Position numbers and translations under genes: made by a program. From contig JBCBBJ010000003.1 of the NCBI GenBank assembly GCA_038531745.1, forward strand, positions 244,318 through 308,317: 64,000 nucleotides of DNA. The letters are read 5' to 3'. The notes below the pieces were generated by a model. The model had not been told where the DNA came from, searched no databases, and was given only the letters and a program-made list of their open reading frames with translations. The stretch's first letter is position 1, and each line of letters starts with the position of its first letter. Source of the DNA: CALLPQ01 sp038531745. Lineage in GTDB: Bacteria > Pseudomonadota > Alphaproteobacteria > Caulobacterales > Parvularculaceae. Below are positions 17,877 to 27,272 of the stretch, one piece after another.

Positions 17877-18764
17877 TCAATTTTCCGGGTCGGGGTCGCC
17901 TGGCGCATCGTCATTAAGCGCAATCGCCCGCGCCACCGCCGCTTTCACCGCAGCACGGGTGAGTTCGCGCAGAGCGTTATCGCGTTCAAAAATGTCCAGC
18001 GCCGCCGCCGTGGTGCCACCGGGCGAGGTTACCGATTGGCGCAGGGCCTGCGCACTGCGCAGATCTTCGTGCAGCACCCGCCCGGCCCCATGGGCGGTGG
18101 CGCGGGCAAGGGTGGCGGCCGACGCCGGGCTTAACCCCGCCTCGATGCCCGCCGCAGTGAGCGCCTCCACGAGCAAAAAGAAATAGGCTGGCCCGCTGCC
18201 GGAAATGGCGGTGACCGCATCAATTTGCGCCTCCTGCTCAACCCACACGCAGGTCCCGATCGTCTCCATCAACCGCGTGATCCGGGCACGGCCCGTCTTA
18301 TCAACCGCTGCGTTGGCATGGAGCCCGGTGGCGCCAGCGCCCACCGCGCTGCCCACATTGGGCATGGCGCGTGCCATGGGGCCAACGGACGACAGCGATA
18401 ACGCCCGCGCGATGGCCGCGAGAGACTTCCCGGCCATCACGGACAGGACCGTTCGGCCCGCCGCAAATTCGGCAAAATCCGGCAGGATGGTGCCGGCCAT
18501 TTGCGGTTTGATGGCAATGACAAAGCAAGCATCAGCGGCGACTGGCGTGCTGTTATCCGGTACCCCGTCAAGAATGGGGACGTTGGCATCAGCACACACC
18601 GCCCGGATCATTTCATCCGCATGGGGATCGATGATCACTGACCCGGGCGCCAGAAGACCGGCGCTGAGCCAGCCGCGCACCATAGCGCCGCCCATATTGC
18701 CCGCGCCCAGCAGGATGACAGGGATTTGCGGCGCGGCGGTCTGGTCAGATTGGATCATCACCAT
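17877..18764 (-). CDS. proC: Pyrroline-5-carboxylate reductase
   Basis: A 295-residue enzyme catalysing the last step of proline synthesis. The dinucleotide-binding motif is LLGAGNMGGAM near the N-terminus. The C-terminal signature region contains AVTAISGSGPAYFFLLVEAL and SPGGTTAAALDIFE. An in-frame ATG two codons later is an equally possible start. The YbjN-family gene lies upstream on the same strand, a pairing common in alphaproteobacteria. Confidence 0.96.
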   Translation of the reverse strand: MVMIQSDQTAAPQIPVILLGAGNMGGAMVRGWLSAGLLAPGSVIIDPHADEMIRAVCADANVPILDGVPDNSTPVAADACFVIAIKPQMAGTILPDFAEFAAGRTVLSVMAGKSLAAIARALSLSSVGPMARAMPNVGSAVGAGATGLHANAAVDKTGRARITRLMETIGTCVWVEQEAQIDAVTAISGSGPAYFFLLVEALTAAGIEAGLSPASAATLARATAHGAGRVLHEDLRSAQALRQSVTSPGGTTAAALDIFERDNALRELTRAAVKAAVARAIALNDDAPGDPDPEN

Positions 18765-18799
18765 CTATTAGAGCATACTCGTTTCAAGTGCAGTCGATT

Positions 18800-18935
18800 A
18801 TCATCCTTCGAAACGCCCGCTGACGCGGGCCCCTCAGAATGAGGAGCTTGTTGTCTTTACTGGATAAACCTCATCCTGCCGAGCCCGACGGGCGTCTCGA
18901 AGCACCTCTGATAGGACGAGGGTTTCCGACGCGAC
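18800..18935. repeat. Pair of REP/ERIC-like intergenic palindromes
   Basis: Two imperfect inverted sequences lie in the proC-ybjN gap. The first, about 18800-18845, has CATCCTTCGAAACGCCCGC facing GCGGGCCCCTCAGAATGAG. The second, about 18878-18935, begins CCTCATCCTGCCGAGCCCG and continues with GGGCGTCTCGAAG. They resemble the CCTCATCCTTCGAGACGCC type of dispersed palindromic repeat seen in alphaproteobacterial genomes. No coding potential is evident. Confidence 0.55.
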
Positions 18936-18982
18936 TTGAAGGAAAATGCCTCAGCACGCCCACCGCTCGGCTGTTAGTCCGC

Positions 18983-19486
18983 TCAAGCGCTGCCTTGGGT
19001 TTCGAACATGGCCGATTGCAACGCGTCTTCGGGAGATTTCTCCCCCCAAATCAGAAAATTGAAGGCCGGGAAAAACCGCTCCACCGCTTCGGCCGTTGCC
19101 TTGATGAGGATTTCAGCTTGCTGCGGATCGAGATTGCCATTTTCAGGCAACACAGCCGCATTGCGATATACAACTGACTGATCCTCTGACCACAGATCAT
19201 AATGGCCAATCCACAGACGCTCATTGACGTGGCCCACCAGGCGAAAAGCATCGGCCATGCGCGCTTCGGGGACTTTGAGGTCAAGCGGCGCGCCCAATTG
19301 CAGGGTGGAAAGCTCCGGACGCCAGGTGAACCAAATGCCCGTGTCGCGCCAGGCGCCCTTGGTCACCACATGCAATTCAGTATCGTCAACCCGCTCACAA
19401 TCGAGATCGAGCGAAACCGCAACCTGCTCAATGAGGTCCAGCGGATCAACGCCGTCAACGGGTGTTTCCAGCAATTCAAGTGACAT
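18983..19486 (-). CDS. YbjN domain-containing protein
   Basis: A 167-residue protein with the YbjN (putative bacterial sensory transduction regulator) fold: VDPLDLIEQVAVSLDLDCER at the N-terminus and a central FRLVGHVNERLWIGHYDLW block. No signal peptide or catalytic residues are evident. It resembles type III secretion chaperones in fold, but its function is unknown. GGAAGGGC precedes the ATG. It lies upstream of proC on the same strand, separated by 218 bp holding palindromic elements, so co-transcription is uncertain. Confidence 0.85.
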   Translation of the reverse strand: MSLELLETPVDGVDPLDLIEQVAVSLDLDCERVDDTELHVVTKGAWRDTGIWFTWRPELSTLQLGAPLDLKVPEARMADAFRLVGHVNERLWIGHYDLWSEDQSVVYRNAAVLPENGNLDPQQAEILIKATAEAVERFFPAFNFLIWGEKSPEDALQSAMFETQGSA

Positions 19487-19640
19487 GGGGAGCCCTTCCT
19501 GCCGCGCAGTTTAATGCCAGCAACAGCATGACGCGGTGAGTCGCCAGGAGCGGCAATGATTCGCTTGGGATATTGGTGAGTCGCACGCCCCTGGTTTTGC
19601 ACAATCAGAACCAGCGGGCCCAAAGATGCCGGCCCGGCGC

Positions 19641-20948
19641 TTATTTCAGCCGCATGCGAATGGACTGGGCATGGGAAACCAACCCTTCCGCATCGGCCAG
19701 GGTTGCCGCTGCAGGGCCAATCTTTGCCAGCGCGCCGGGGTCACAGGCGATCAGCGAGGTCCGCTTCATAAAATCGAGCACCGACAGGCCGGAGGCGTAC
19801 CGCGCCGCCTGTGCGGTGGGCAGCACATGGTCGGGCCCGGCCACATAATCGCCAATGGCCTCGGGCGTATGACGACCCAGAAAGATCGCGCCCGCATGGC
19901 GAATTTCATCGAGCATGGCCTCAGGCGTCTCAATGGCAAGCTCCAAATGTTCCGGGGCCAACCGATTGATCAGGGCCGGTGCCTGCGCCAGGTTTTCCAC
20001 AATGATGATGGCCGAGTTATCCCGCCACGCCGCGCCCGCAATCGCCCCGCGCGGAGAGGCAGCAATTTGTGTGTCCGCCGCCTCGGCCACCGATTCCGCA
20101 AATGCGGCATCATCCGTTATCAGAATACTTTGGGAGGATGGATCATGTTCGGCCTGACTTAATAAATCGGCGGCAATACACGCCGGCCAATCAGGCCAAT
20201 CGGCCCCGCTGACCGCATCGGCAACCACGAGGATTTCCGATGGCCCGGCAATGCTATCGATCCCCACCTTGCCAAAAACCTGCCGTTTTGCCGCCGCCAC
20301 ATAGGCGTTGCCGGGCCCCACGATCTTATCCACCGGGGCGATCGATGCGGTACCATAGGCCAGGGCGCCCACGGCCTGGGCCCCGCCTACGCGGTAAATC
20401 TCACTCACGCCGGCACGTTTGGCAGCGGCCAGCACAACCGGGTTGAGCGTACCGCCGGGCGCGGGCGCAGTCATGACCAATCGCGCGACGCCGGCAACCC
20501 GCGCGGGGATGGCGTTCATCAAAACGCTTGACGGGTACGATGCCAACCCGCCCGGCACATAAAGCCCGGCAGCGTCAATCGGCGTCCAACGCCAGCCAAG
20601 CGCGACACCAGTGTCATCGGTATACTGCATATCTTGCGGACGTTGACGGGTGTGATAATCAGTGATCCGTTCGGCGGCAAGATCAAGGGCGGCCAGCACA
20701 GCCGGGTCACACGCCCCCTCCGCCGCCGCGCATTCCGTTGGCGTCACACGGACAGTTTGCGCATCCGTGGTAAAGCCGTCAAACTGCTCCGTATACGCAA
20801 ACAGGGCCGCATCGCCCCGCGCGCGCACATCCTCCAGGATATCGCGCACGCTGTCATTCACGTCGGTAGCCGTCTCCCGTTTAAGGGTGAGGAGTGCCGC
20901 AAAATCGGTTTCAAAGTCAGGGTCGGTAGAGCGCAACAAGCGGGCCAT
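19641..20948 (-). CDS. hisD: Histidinol dehydrogenase
   Basis: A 435-residue zinc enzyme oxidising histidinol to histidine in two NAD+-dependent steps. Family blocks are visible: VGPGNAYVAAAKRQVFG, IAGPSEILVVAD, and DLLSQAEHDPSSQS, which holds Gln and His metal ligands. The C-terminus has GPDHVLPTAQAARYASGLSV with another ligand His. The DUF2948 gene is directly upstream on the same strand, an arrangement typical of alphaproteobacteria. No other his genes are in the window. Confidence 0.97.
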   Translation of the reverse strand: MARLLRSTDPDFETDFAALLTLKRETATDVNDSVRDILEDVRARGDAALFAYTEQFDGFTTDAQTVRVTPTECAAAEGACDPAVLAALDLAAERITDYHTRQRPQDMQYTDDTGVALGWRWTPIDAAGLYVPGGLASYPSSVLMNAIPARVAGVARLVMTAPAPGGTLNPVVLAAAKRAGVSEIYRVGGAQAVGALAYGTASIAPVDKIVGPGNAYVAAAKRQVFGKVGIDSIAGPSEILVVADAVSGADWPDWPACIAADLLSQAEHDPSSQSILITDDAAFAESVAEAADTQIAASPRGAIAGAAWRDNSAIIIVENLAQAPALINRLAPEHLELAIETPEAMLDEIRHAGAIFLGRHTPEAIGDYVAGPDHVLPTAQAARYASGLSVLDFMKRTSLIACDPGALAKIGPAAATLADAEGLVSHAQSIRMRLK

Positions 20949-21046
20949 GGCAAAAGGTTCCGGCGGTGATTGTCTAATGGGGGATATACGCAGCGCACAG
21001 CATTGGCGGATGCCCCCCTAGAGCGCCTGTGTTAGAGGTCTTGTAT

Positions 21047-21541
21047 TTAGGGGTCTTGTGTCTGGTGCGCCGGTTTGGAGCGGGTAACCCACGGGTCTGA
21101 AAAATCGCGTAGCTCCGCGCTGATCGCCTCCACGGTCAGGCGGATGGTCCCGCCGCCCGCAAATACAAGATCAATCTCGCGTAACGCGCCCGGCCCCGCT
21201 TCCGGGTCGGCGGCGTTCTCGTCCGTCGGGGCCACAAGGCTTACTGATAGAAGGTTTAACACAGCCCCCGGCGCATCAAGCCGCAAGGATTGCTGGCGCA
21301 CGCCAATAACATCATCAAAATGCAAGCCCGCCCGCACGCGCGCAAACGGCCCGCGCGCTTTATCCGCTGCCAATTCCCACGCAAAACGATTGGCAACGAG
21401 GGCAAAGCGCCGCTGCGCCGGGAGCCAGGCTATATCACCAATCTTGGTGATCGCGTCCTGGGCCATGGCGGAAATCACCTCAAGATCGCTTTCCTCAGCG
21501 GCAGCAAGAAATAGCGGTTTATAATCGTTCAACGGGGCCAA
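21047..21541 (-). CDS. DUF2948 family protein
   Basis: A 164-residue protein whose family is nearly always next to hisD in alphaproteobacteria, as here. Recognisable segments are EESDLEVISAMAQDAITKIG and WLPAQRRFALVANRFAWE. It is beta-rich with no signal peptide; its function is unknown. The gap to hisD is 98 bp and the orientation is the same, so one transcript is likely. Confidence 0.85.
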   Translation of the reverse strand: MAPLNDYKPLFLAAAEESDLEVISAMAQDAITKIGDIAWLPAQRRFALVANRFAWELAADKARGPFARVRAGLHFDDVIGVRQQSLRLDAPGAVLNLLSVSLVAPTDENAADPEAGPGALREIDLVFAGGGTIRLTVEAISAELRDFSDPWVTRSKPAHQTQDP

Positions 21542-21853
21542 GGGATGCCTCTTTGGTTCGTGCAGTGGCTTTGTGGCGTGTCCCTAAAATCAAAGGCACA
21601 CAGCGCGCCTGCGTCACTTGGCACACAATGGCAATCAATGCCAACGGTTGCAGCCTTGAGGCCATAAATAAGGGGTTTGGCGCGGCGTGCAATCATATCG
21701 ATTGATCGGCCAGGCCGACTCAACGGGCCCATGAGCCGGGTCAGCACGAGGGGCCCCTTGGCCCCGCCCTGGCAAGGTGGCGGGGCACCACCACCACAAC
21801 GATTGGAACAAAGCACAGATAAGCGAAAGAACAATCCGTGCCATGATGATCAT

Positions 21854-21878
21854 AAAAAAACGGGGATAACTATCCCCG
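21854..21878 (-). terminator. Rho-independent terminator, minus strand
   Basis: CGGGGAT-AACT-ATCCCCG forms a 7-bp GC-rich stem. On the minus strand it is followed by seven U residues, so it stops leftward transcription. It lies 300 bp upstream of DUF2948 and more than 880 bp after the peroxiredoxin stop, with no clear minus-strand gene in between. It may insulate DUF2948-hisD from readthrough, or end an unrecognised transcript. Confidence 0.7.
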
Positions 21879-21907
21879 CCCCCCGTGGCCAGGTTTAGGG
21901 TAAGGCC

Positions 21908-22609
21908 ATGTTGCCATCTGGTTCCCATTACACGGCCTTGCGGCCCACCTGCCGTCGTTTGCGCGTGATGATCAGGTTTGCCGCGTTTTGCCTGCGCGTA
22001 GCGAACCAGGTGATCGAACAATCGCGCCTGAACCCGGTGCGCACCAAGGCCGACATTGTCGATGGGTACGCGAGCGCGCAAAAGCTGTCGCGCATCGGCC
22101 AGCGCCTGCTTGACTATGTGCGGTGCCCCCACCCTAAAGGCCAGGCAATGAGCCCCGGATCAGCGCGCCGTGAAGATGACGCCGAACCAGAATCATTGCC
22201 AAAATCATTATCGGATCCGCACCCGCGAGCCCTAAAGGATGATCATCCGCATACGGATACACGGGTGAGAGCGCCCCTGTTCAAGCGTCAGCCCCTGTCC
22301 GAAACGCCAGAAGACGAAGAGGCCACGCGCCCAACGGCAAGCATGCGCCTGGCGGCGCGGATTTCGGCGAAGGCGGAGCGGATGATCAGCCGCGACCAGC
22401 TTTTGCGGTTTGGGCCCATGGTGCGCAGGACCTCAGCCAATTTGGGACCGACCCCGCAACCGAATGGGCCCACCAATGATTGGCCCACCAATGATTGGCC
22501 CACCGGTGATGACCCATATGCCTTCCCCAGAAGGGTGGCTATGCACGAGGAAGCTCCCGCCATGGGCGAGCATGCGGCGCTTGGCACTTATCGGGGCCCT
22601 GAACCCTGA
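21908..22609 (+). CDS. Hypothetical protein
   Basis: A 233-residue open frame with GC-rich third positions like real genes here. Residues about 1-75 are basic and helical, including CLRVANQVIEQSRLNPVRTK. The middle (about 80-135) is charged and Pro-rich, so probably disordered. Residues about 140-175 are a second basic helical part with ISAKAERMISRDQLLRFG. A short internal duplication (GPTNDWPTNDWPTGDD) comes from a 15-bp DNA repeat. It resembles no family I know. ATG codons at 21908 and 21968 are both possible starts. It may be spurious, but no longer competing minus-strand frame explains the region. Confidence 0.45.
   Translation: MLPSGSHYTALRPTCRRLRVMIRFAAFCLRVANQVIEQSRLNPVRTKADIVDGYASAQKLSRIGQRLLDYVRCPHPKGQAMSPGSARREDDAEPESLPKSLSDPHPRALKDDHPHTDTRVRAPLFKRQPLSETPEDEEATRPTASMRLAARISAKAERMISRDQLLRFGPMVRRTSANLGPTPQPNGPTNDWPTNDWPTGDDPYAFPRRVAMHEEAPAMGEHAALGTYRGPEP
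22479..22508 (+). repeat. 15-bp tandem duplication
   Basis: GGCCCACCAATGATT occurs twice in a row, followed by a degenerate third copy starting GGCCCACCGGTGAT. It lies inside the hypothetical gene and keeps its reading frame, adding five residues per unit. Confidence 0.8.
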
Positions 22610-22653
22610 TGGGACGACGACCGATATGTTTTATCCGCCCCAAACTGCACCTT

Positions 22654-22673
22654 CCCACAAAGCATTTTGTGGG
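22654..22673. other. Perfect 8-bp hairpin downstream of the hypothetical gene
   Basis: CCCACAAA-GCAT-TTTGTGGG forms a clean stem-loop 45 bp past the hypothetical stop codon and about 90 bp past the peroxiredoxin stop on the other strand. There is no U-run on either side, so it is not a standard terminator. It could stabilise a 3' end. Confidence 0.5.
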
Positions 22674-22759
22674 GGGCAATTGGTGCGGGGGTGGAGGCTA
22701 TGCGAGTAACAGAATCCTATCACCAACCGAGCATCCATTCGGAGGCTGGTTACGCCAGA

Positions 22760-23242
22760 CTAAAGCTGACCCAGCATATAGTCCGCAGACGACACATCAA
22801 AGGCACCGCCCTCTTCAACATTCAAATGGGTCACCGTGCCATTATCAAGAATAGCGGAAAACCGCTGGGCCCGTTTGCCCATGCCAAAGCCGCTGGCGTC
22901 CATAGTCAGGCCCAGGGCATCGGCAAAATCACCATTGCCGTCGGCCAACACCGCAACCGCGTCACCGGCATGATGCGCATCGGACCAGGCCTTCATCACA
23001 AAGGCATCATTGACGGACATGCAGACGATTTTATCAATGCCTTTGGCCTTCAGGGCATTGGCCTGATCGACAAAGCCCGGTAAATGCCGCGCCGAACAGG
23101 TAGGGGTAAAGGCCCCAGGGACGGAGAAAAGCGCAATTTTGCCAGACCCCATAAGGTCATGGGTTGTGGTTTCATCGGGGTTGCCGTCAGTCACGGTCAT
23201 CACTTTCACGGAAGGAATCTTATCGCCTACGCCAATGGTCAT
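22760..23242 (-). CDS. Peroxiredoxin (Prx5-type)
   Basis: A 160-residue thiol peroxidase of the redoxin family. The peroxidatic cysteine is Cys49 in PGAFTPTCSARHLPGF, the signature of the Prx5 class, and another cysteine lies in IVCMSVNDAF (about residue 74). The enzyme reduces hydrogen peroxide and alkyl peroxides in the cytoplasm, usually with glutathione/glutaredoxin or thioredoxin. TAGGAGATAGCA precedes the ATG. The aminotransferase gene on the same strand ends upstream-adjacent at 23267, 25 bp away, so the two may share a transcript. Confidence 0.94.
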   Translation of the reverse strand: MTIGVGDKIPSVKVMTVTDGNPDETTTHDLMGSGKIALFSVPGAFTPTCSARHLPGFVDQANALKAKGIDKIVCMSVNDAFVMKAWSDAHHAGDAVAVLADGNGDFADALGLTMDASGFGMGKRAQRFSAILDNGTVTHLNVEEGGAFDVSSADYMLGQL

Positions 23243-23266
23243 TGCTATCTCCTAAAATTGGGGGTG

Positions 23267-24457
23267 TTAAACACTGGTCAGCGCCCGGACAAACGGGCCC
23301 ACATTGTCTTCGGTTAGACCGCACAGATTGATCCGTCCACTGCTCGCCATGTAAATGCCGAAACGCTCGCGCAGGATACCCACTTGATCGGCGTCAACCG
23401 GTAAGAGAGAAAACATACCATTTTGCTCGGTCACAAAGTCAATTGAGTGGCCTAAGCTTGTTTCACGGGCGGCGCGGGCCAACATCATCCGTTTTGTGCG
23501 AACCGTTCCGGCCATGGCGTCAAGTTCTTCGTGCCATTGCGCACGCAAATCATCAGCCTGCAGAATTTCCGCGACGATGGAGGCACCATGGGCCGGCGGC
23601 ATGGAATAGCTGCCCCTGGCAATATTAATCAGATGGGTTTGCGCGGCATGGGCCGTTGCCGGGCGGGCGCTTTGCACAAAGATCGCGCCCGTTCGCTCCC
23701 GGTAAAGACCAAAATTCTTAGAACAGGAATAAGACACCATGAGTTCAGGCAAATGCGCCGCAAAGTGCCGGACCATCCCCATGTCGGCCTCAAGGTCGCG
23801 GGCAAATCCATGATAGGCCGTGTCAATAAAGACAAGAAAACCACGTTCCTGGGCAAGGGCGAGAATGGCCGCCCCATCATCGGCGCTAAAATCCGACCCG
23901 GTGGGGTTATGGCAAGCCCCGTGCAGCAACAGGCAATCGGTGGGGCCCAGTTTCGCCGCCGCCGTCAGAAATTGGTCATGTGTCTGTTTGCCCGTTGCCT
24001 TGTCGTAAAACGGCACCTGATCAACGGTCAGACCCGCCGCCTCCATCAGTGGGATATGATTGGCCCAGGTGGGGGCACCCACAAGAATGCGCGTTGCCCC
24101 GCGCCGGGCCAGCAATTCCGCCCCCAGCCGCAAGGCCCCGCATCCGCCCGGTGCCTGCACGCCAATGCGCCGGTCAGCATCTGGCAAATCGCCAAATACC
24201 AGCGCGCTCAGCCCCTCAATAAAACCAGGCACGCTCACCGGCGGCGCATAGACCTTGGTCATTTGGTGTTGGGTCAGGCGTCGCTCCGCCTCTTTAACCG
24301 CGTGCATGATTGGCGTTGTGCCGTCGGGGGCCTTGAAAACGCCAACACCAAGGTCAATTTTTTCCGTACGCGGATCATGACGATAGGCTTGCGTCAACCC
24401 CAAAAGCGGGTCCTCCGGGAGCGGATCAAGAGTATCAAACATGGGCTGTGGGGCCAC
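23267..24457 (-). CDS. Aromatic/aspartate aminotransferase (class I)
   Basis: A 396-residue PLP aminotransferase of the AspC/TyrB subgroup. Visible are LGVGVFKAPDGTTPIM at the N-terminus, LHGACHNPTGSDFS, and YSCSKNFGLYRERTGAIF holding the PLP lysine and phosphate-binding Arg. It interconverts aspartate, tyrosine or phenylalanine with their keto acids. It could supply 4-hydroxyphenylpyruvate to the HppD route at 51.8 kb, but it lies 27 kb away. Substrate preference cannot be fixed from sequence. Confidence 0.92.
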   Translation of the reverse strand: MAPQPMFDTLDPLPEDPLLGLTQAYRHDPRTEKIDLGVGVFKAPDGTTPIMHAVKEAERRLTQHQMTKVYAPPVSVPGFIEGLSALVFGDLPDADRRIGVQAPGGCGALRLGAELLARRGATRILVGAPTWANHIPLMEAAGLTVDQVPFYDKATGKQTHDQFLTAAAKLGPTDCLLLHGACHNPTGSDFSADDGAAILALAQERGFLVFIDTAYHGFARDLEADMGMVRHFAAHLPELMVSYSCSKNFGLYRERTGAIFVQSARPATAHAAQTHLINIARGSYSMPPAHGASIVAEILQADDLRAQWHEELDAMAGTVRTKRMMLARAARETSLGHSIDFVTEQNGMFSLLPVDADQVGILRERFGIYMASSGRINLCGLTEDNVGPFVRALTSV

Positions 24458-24686
24458 TTTTTCTGGTGCGGTGATTTTTTACCGGCGATGATATGCGTCG
24501 CCATGCCTGCGCACTATGGGCCACGTCTGCCTGATCTTCAAGGACACCGCAAAGGGCCGGTGTCGGGGTTTGGCGAGGGTTTGCGATGGGGTTCCTGTTG
24601 CGATTGGCGCCGTGATTTCAGGCGTAATCGCATTGGCGCGGCAACCGACATCATGGCTTCTGGGAATTTCGGCGTGCAGTTTGCCG

Positions 24687-27272
24687 CTAGCGCATATTTT
24701 TTACCCAGGTCCGCCATTTGGGCAACGCTGTTTCCGGGGCGCTATGGCCGGGCGCCTCAAAGGCTGGGACGGATTTGGCGAATGCCTCCTCCAATTTTTT
24801 GAGGGGCACATTATCCCCATCATGGCCCGTGGGTTTATGATTTGCGTCGCTGGCCGCGGTTTCTATTTCTTCCGTTGCCGGGGGAAGCGGCGTTGCCGCC
24901 ACCGTTTCCGGCGCGCGCGATGGAAATGTCAGGGACGAGACGGCATCAAGGCTGATGCCCTCCTCCGGCGGGGTGCTGGCAAAGGTGGGTTTGTCCGGTT
25001 CGGCCATTTCTGATGGGTCAGCATTGGCCATCGTCGTCTTGGAAACCGGTGCCACGGCGATGGGGCTCACGATGTGCTCCCCAGCCGCAAACGAGCAGCC
25101 AAGATCGCTAAGCGCCGTATGTTGATGATCAGTATTGACGCCAAACGCAATCACCCGCAAACCAAGGTCACGGCCAAGGGTCGACAGCGTTTTGACAAGA
25201 TCCGCGCTTTCCCTGTCGCCCGTCATCCGCGCCGTCAACTCTGGCTCCAGGGCGATGAGATCAAAATCAAACCGATGCACCAGGCCGAGCGTGCCGCGCC
25301 CATTGGCTCCATCGGCATAGGCTAAACGGGCACCCGCCTGACGCAAGGTTGCCAGCTGCGTTTTTGCCGTCGCCATGTCGCGCACCTGATCAAGGCCGCT
25401 GATCGCCAGCACAAGGGTGCCGTAGGACAAACCAGAGGCAAGAATGGCATCGCGGATCTGATCAACCCGGCCTGGCGCTTCCAATGCCCCATAGGGCAGC
25501 GCGAGGGAGACAAAAGCATCGGAGGCAACCCGGCTTTTGGCCCCGGGGCGGCGCGCCGCGCGGTGCTGGTCCTCAAGGAAAGACGCCGCCTGGGCAAGTG
25601 TGCTCTCAACAACCGGGCCATTCGCCCAGTCGAGGCCGCCCTTCGCGGTGCCTGCGCCGAGCGCAAAGGCATCAAGCTGCAGATCGAAGCCGATCATTTC
25701 GCCGGAACCGAGCGCCGTCACCGGCGTTGCCGTGAAGGCAACAAAAGGCGGCGTCGCGCTCTGCGCGGGATTTATATTGGCGGTGTTTGGCCCGGCTGCC
25801 GGTTCAGCGGTGGCGGCGGGGCCTGTGGTCTCATCAATGGCCGGCGCCACAGCGGCGAGGACAGGCGTTTCGGCCATTTCAGTTTGCGGTGTGGCCGTGT
25901 CAGGCACAACGCTCATCGGCATCTGCACCGGGGTTTCGAAAAACGCCACGACCCGTTCCAGACGACCCGCACTATCTACCGCCCGGGCACCGCGCAACCG
26001 CATGGGCGCCCCATTATGGAGAATGATCTGTGTATCAAACCCACCATCGCCAGTGCCATGGCCCAGAACCTCAGCCTCAAACACGCCAAGGTGCGAGGGC
26101 ATGACGAAGGCGCGCAACGCCTCCGGCGTAAAGTCAGCATCGCAATCGGCCCCCAACATCTGGCAAAGCGACGTACTCTGATAAACGCCGTCAAGGCTCC
26201 AGTCCCACACGCCAATGCCGCTGAAATCGAGCACCTCAACCAGCCGCTGGCCGGAAATGGTTGGCTTGCGCCCGCTGGCAACTTGGTTGATTTGCGACGG
26301 TGCATCGGAGGCCGGCGTTTCAAACAAGCACTCTGCCGGGCTGGAAGCGCTGTGCGGTGCATGTCGCGGGCTGGTTGTTACCGCATCGACTTGGACTGGA
26401 GACTCATCCGCACCAATGGGCGATGTGAGGGGCGATGCCCGACCAATATCACTGGCCCCAATACCACTGGCCCCAATATCATCAGCCAAGTGCCGGGCCG
26501 GTTTCTCCGAAAGCGTGACCAGGCTCGCGGCAATCAAGCCCAGAGACAAAAGCCCGTGCCCCCAAAGCGGGCCGCCCACACCGGTCACGAGACTGATCGT
26601 GGCCACCATCACCAGAAGCGCGCCCGGAAACACAATCCGTGCGCCTACATCGCCTTTGAAGGCCTGAAACCCCGTGAACCCCACGGCAAATACACTGACC
26701 CCGATGAGGCCGCGCACCATGGCGCTGGCAAAATCAGCGCGGCCAAGAAAGTTGATGATCCCGATGCCCACAAAAACGATCGAGGCCGCAAACATGACCC
26801 CGCCGAGCCCCGCATGACGCCGGGCCAACCGCACACTGGTGGACAAAAAGATGATAACGCTCGCGCCAAACAATCCTTGCAAAAGCACAAGAATATTGCC
26901 GCTGGGTACCGGCAGAAAGCCAAGCCAGAACACCTCCAGCGCCGCCGCCGACCCGACCATGAGCGCCGCCGAATAGGTGATTGCCCCGCGCCGCAGCACC
27001 GATTGCAACGCCAAAAAACCGAGACCCACAATCAGCGCGCCAATAATGGCCCCGCGCATCATGCTCATATCCGACGAAGAAGTCAGCACACCGCCCGTGT
27101 GTGCCTGCCCTTGATAAACGGCATCCACCGCTTCGATAACGCCCAATGTCAATGCAACCATACTAACCCCAATGACCTTTACCCTTCGCCCAATCGACCC
27201 GGTGAGCCCTACCCTGTGAAAGCCCGTCCGACTGTGCCTAGGCTTTCTGGTCTCTTCGGCAGACCCCAACAT
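24687..27272 (-). CDS. Membrane protein with PAS-like and degenerate EAL domains
   Basis: 861 residues. The first 230 hold about seven hydrophobic helices. A variable linker follows, with a short repeat of GASGIGASDIG. A PAS-like domain lies at about 340-440 (VLDFSGIGVWDWSLDGVYQS). After a Pro/Ala-rich linker, about 530-755 aligns with EAL phosphodiesterase domains: LVLAISGLDQVRDMA, FDFDLIALEPEL and LGLRVIAFGVNTDHQHTALSDLGC. The E-A-L motif is missing and the EGVE motif reads FGVN, so catalysis is unlikely. The last 100 residues are disordered. Probably an inactive c-di-GMP-binding or protein-interacting sensor; the signal is unknown. Confidence 0.75.
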   Translation of the reverse strand: MLGSAEETRKPRHSRTGFHRVGLTGSIGRRVKVIGVSMVALTLGVIEAVDAVYQGQAHTGGVLTSSSDMSMMRGAIIGALIVGLGFLALQSVLRRGAITYSAALMVGSAAALEVFWLGFLPVPSGNILVLLQGLFGASVIIFLSTSVRLARRHAGLGGVMFAASIVFVGIGIINFLGRADFASAMVRGLIGVSVFAVGFTGFQAFKGDVGARIVFPGALLVMVATISLVTGVGGPLWGHGLLSLGLIAASLVTLSEKPARHLADDIGASGIGASDIGRASPLTSPIGADESPVQVDAVTTSPRHAPHSASSPAECLFETPASDAPSQINQVASGRKPTISGQRLVEVLDFSGIGVWDWSLDGVYQSTSLCQMLGADCDADFTPEALRAFVMPSHLGVFEAEVLGHGTGDGGFDTQIILHNGAPMRLRGARAVDSAGRLERVVAFFETPVQMPMSVVPDTATPQTEMAETPVLAAVAPAIDETTGPAATAEPAAGPNTANINPAQSATPPFVAFTATPVTALGSGEMIGFDLQLDAFALGAGTAKGGLDWANGPVVESTLAQAASFLEDQHRAARRPGAKSRVASDAFVSLALPYGALEAPGRVDQIRDAILASGLSYGTLVLAISGLDQVRDMATAKTQLATLRQAGARLAYADGANGRGTLGLVHRFDFDLIALEPELTARMTGDRESADLVKTLSTLGRDLGLRVIAFGVNTDHQHTALSDLGCSFAAGEHIVSPIAVAPVSKTTMANADPSEMAEPDKPTFASTPPEEGISLDAVSSLTFPSRAPETVAATPLPPATEEIETAASDANHKPTGHDGDNVPLKKLEEAFAKSVPAFEAPGHSAPETALPKWRTWVKNMR

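Noticed and set aside
21635..22132. Minus-strand 165-codon frame
   Set aside because: It contains the rho-independent terminator and shows no domain.
21542..22759. RNase P RNA or another housekeeping RNA as an explanation of the orphan terminator
   Set aside because: None of the conserved RNase P blocks, such as GAGGAAAGTCC, was found on either strand.
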